Assembly: GCA_964399955.1 (NCBI GenBank)
Contig: CAYNST010000089.1
Coordinates: 1-14,416 of the forward strand
DNA length: 14,416 nucleotides
Direction: 5' to 3'
Source of the DNA: CAYNST01 sp964399955
GTDB lineage: Bacteria > Pseudomonadota > Gammaproteobacteria > Pseudomonadales > Cellvibrionaceae
This document shows positions 13,967-14,416 of this stretch, one piece after another. The translations under genes and the position numbers were made by a program. Positions within the stretch are counted from its first letter, which is position 1, and each line of letters opens with the position of its first letter. A model generated the notes under the pieces. It was not told the origin of the DNA and made no database searches. It saw only the letters and a list, made by a program, of their open reading frames with translations.

Positions 13967-14404
13967 CTACCGGGCCTGGGCAATGGCCTGAATGCGTTTG
14001 ACCATGGCGCGCAAACCATTGCCCCGGGTGGGGCTAAGGTGCTTTAACAAACCGAGGGTAGCGAAATAAGCTTCCACATCAAAAGCCAAGATTTCTGCGG
14101 CGGACTTGCCATTGTAGGCGGCCAGGACTACGCCGAGCAGCCCCTTGACGATGAACGCATCACTGTCTGCATCAAACCAGAAGCGGCCCTGCTCTTCTCG
14201 CGCATCTATCCACACCTGACTTTGACATCCGCGCACCAGGTGCAAATCGTCCTTTAGCTCGTCCGCCAGCGGTGGCAGTTCCTTGCCCAGATCAATGATG
14301 TACTTGTAGCGCTCTTCCCAGCCGTCGAAGAAGCCCAGGCTGTCGATGATATCGTCGGCGCTGATATTGGTACCAAACGGGTTTTGTCGGGTCATAGTGG
14401 TCAT
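13967..14404 (-). CDS. sufE: SufE family cysteine desulfurase sulfur acceptor
   Basis: SufE/CsdE proteins accept persulfide sulfur from a SufS- or CsdA-type cysteine desulfurase and pass it to Fe-S cluster assembly in the cytoplasm. The 145-aa product (E. coli SufE 138, CsdE 147) has the sulfur-carrying Cys60 in VRGCQSQVW, the FDGWEERYKYIIDLGKELP helix (26-44), an FIVKGLLGVVLAAYNGKSAAEI segment, and the C-terminal family signature HLSPTRGNGLRAMV. SufE and CsdE cannot be told apart from sequence alone, and no desulfurase gene is in the window. The start is taken at ATG 14404; Met4 is an alternative. The window ends 12 bases upstream, so the ribosome binding site cannot be judged well. It ends 208 nt before ndk and is separated from it by the ndk promoter. 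A short CCGGC/GCCGG hairpin lies just past its stop. Confidence 0.92.
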   Translation of the reverse strand: MTTMTRQNPFGTNISADDIIDSLGFFDGWEERYKYIIDLGKELPPLADELKDDLHLVRGCQSQVWIDAREEQGRFWFDADSDAFIVKGLLGVVLAAYNGKSAAEILAFDVEAYFATLGLLKHLSPTRGNGLRAMVKRIQAIAQAR

Positions 14405-14416
14405 TGTCTGAGCCTA

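Noticed and set aside
1..14416. CRISPR array, insertion sequence, prophage or toxin-antitoxin pair
   Set aside because: I saw no regularly spaced repeats, transposase or integrase motifs, phage genes, or small paired ORFs with ribosome binding sites on either strand.

Overview
The window reads as a bacterial chromosome of gammaproteobacterial type. The right three quarters (about 3.9-14.4 kb) carry a classic conserved order on the minus strand: sufE, ndk, rlmN, pilF, rodZ, ispG, hisS, yfgM, bamB, der. From family knowledge, the ndk-to-der order is that of Pseudomonas and its relatives. The proteins fit this: IspG aligns without gaps to the E. coli protein through its Fe-S ligands, and Ndk, RlmN and BamB have their usual lengths. 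A PilF lipoprotein implies type IV pili. BamB and lipoproteins imply a Gram-negative outer membrane. I cannot name the genus; a marine Pseudomonas- or Cellvibrio-like gammaproteobacterium is a guess.

Layout from left to right. 1-67: window edge, no gene supported. 68-1438 (-): AMP-forming ligase of the PaaK/CapK type. 1439-2079: a gene-poor divergent gap. 2080-2973 (+): YghA-like short-chain dehydrogenase, the only plus-strand gene, followed by a strong intrinsic terminator at 3156-3191. 3317-3742 (-): small YidB-like (DUF937) protein, with a perfect 15-bp inverted repeat just upstream of it. 3934-5370 (-): der. 5427-9901 (-): bamB, yfgM, hisS and ispG, partly very tightly packed. 10122-11798 (-): rodZ and pilF. 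11799-12014: tandem terminator-like hairpins behind rlmN and a possible pilF promoter. 12015-13758 (-): rlmN and ndk, with a good sigma70-type promoter for ndk at 13863-13892. 13967-14404 (-): sufE.

Together the conserved block covers Fe-S sulfur transfer (SufE), nucleotide pools (Ndk), rRNA/tRNA methylation (RlmN), pilus secretin assembly (PilF), cell shape (RodZ), isoprenoid precursors (IspG), histidyl-tRNA synthesis (HisS), envelope protein biogenesis (YfgM, BamB) and ribosome assembly (Der). SufE could supply sulfur for the 4Fe-4S enzymes IspG and RlmN, though that link is inference. The left 3.9 kb is accessory in character.

I did not find a convincing undescribed system. The best leads are small: the 15-bp inverted repeat between der and the YidB-like gene, a tRNA-minihelix-like structure at the 5' end of der, structured leaders at ndk and hisS, non-ATG starts for hisS and yfgM, and the 641-bp gap in the accessory part.
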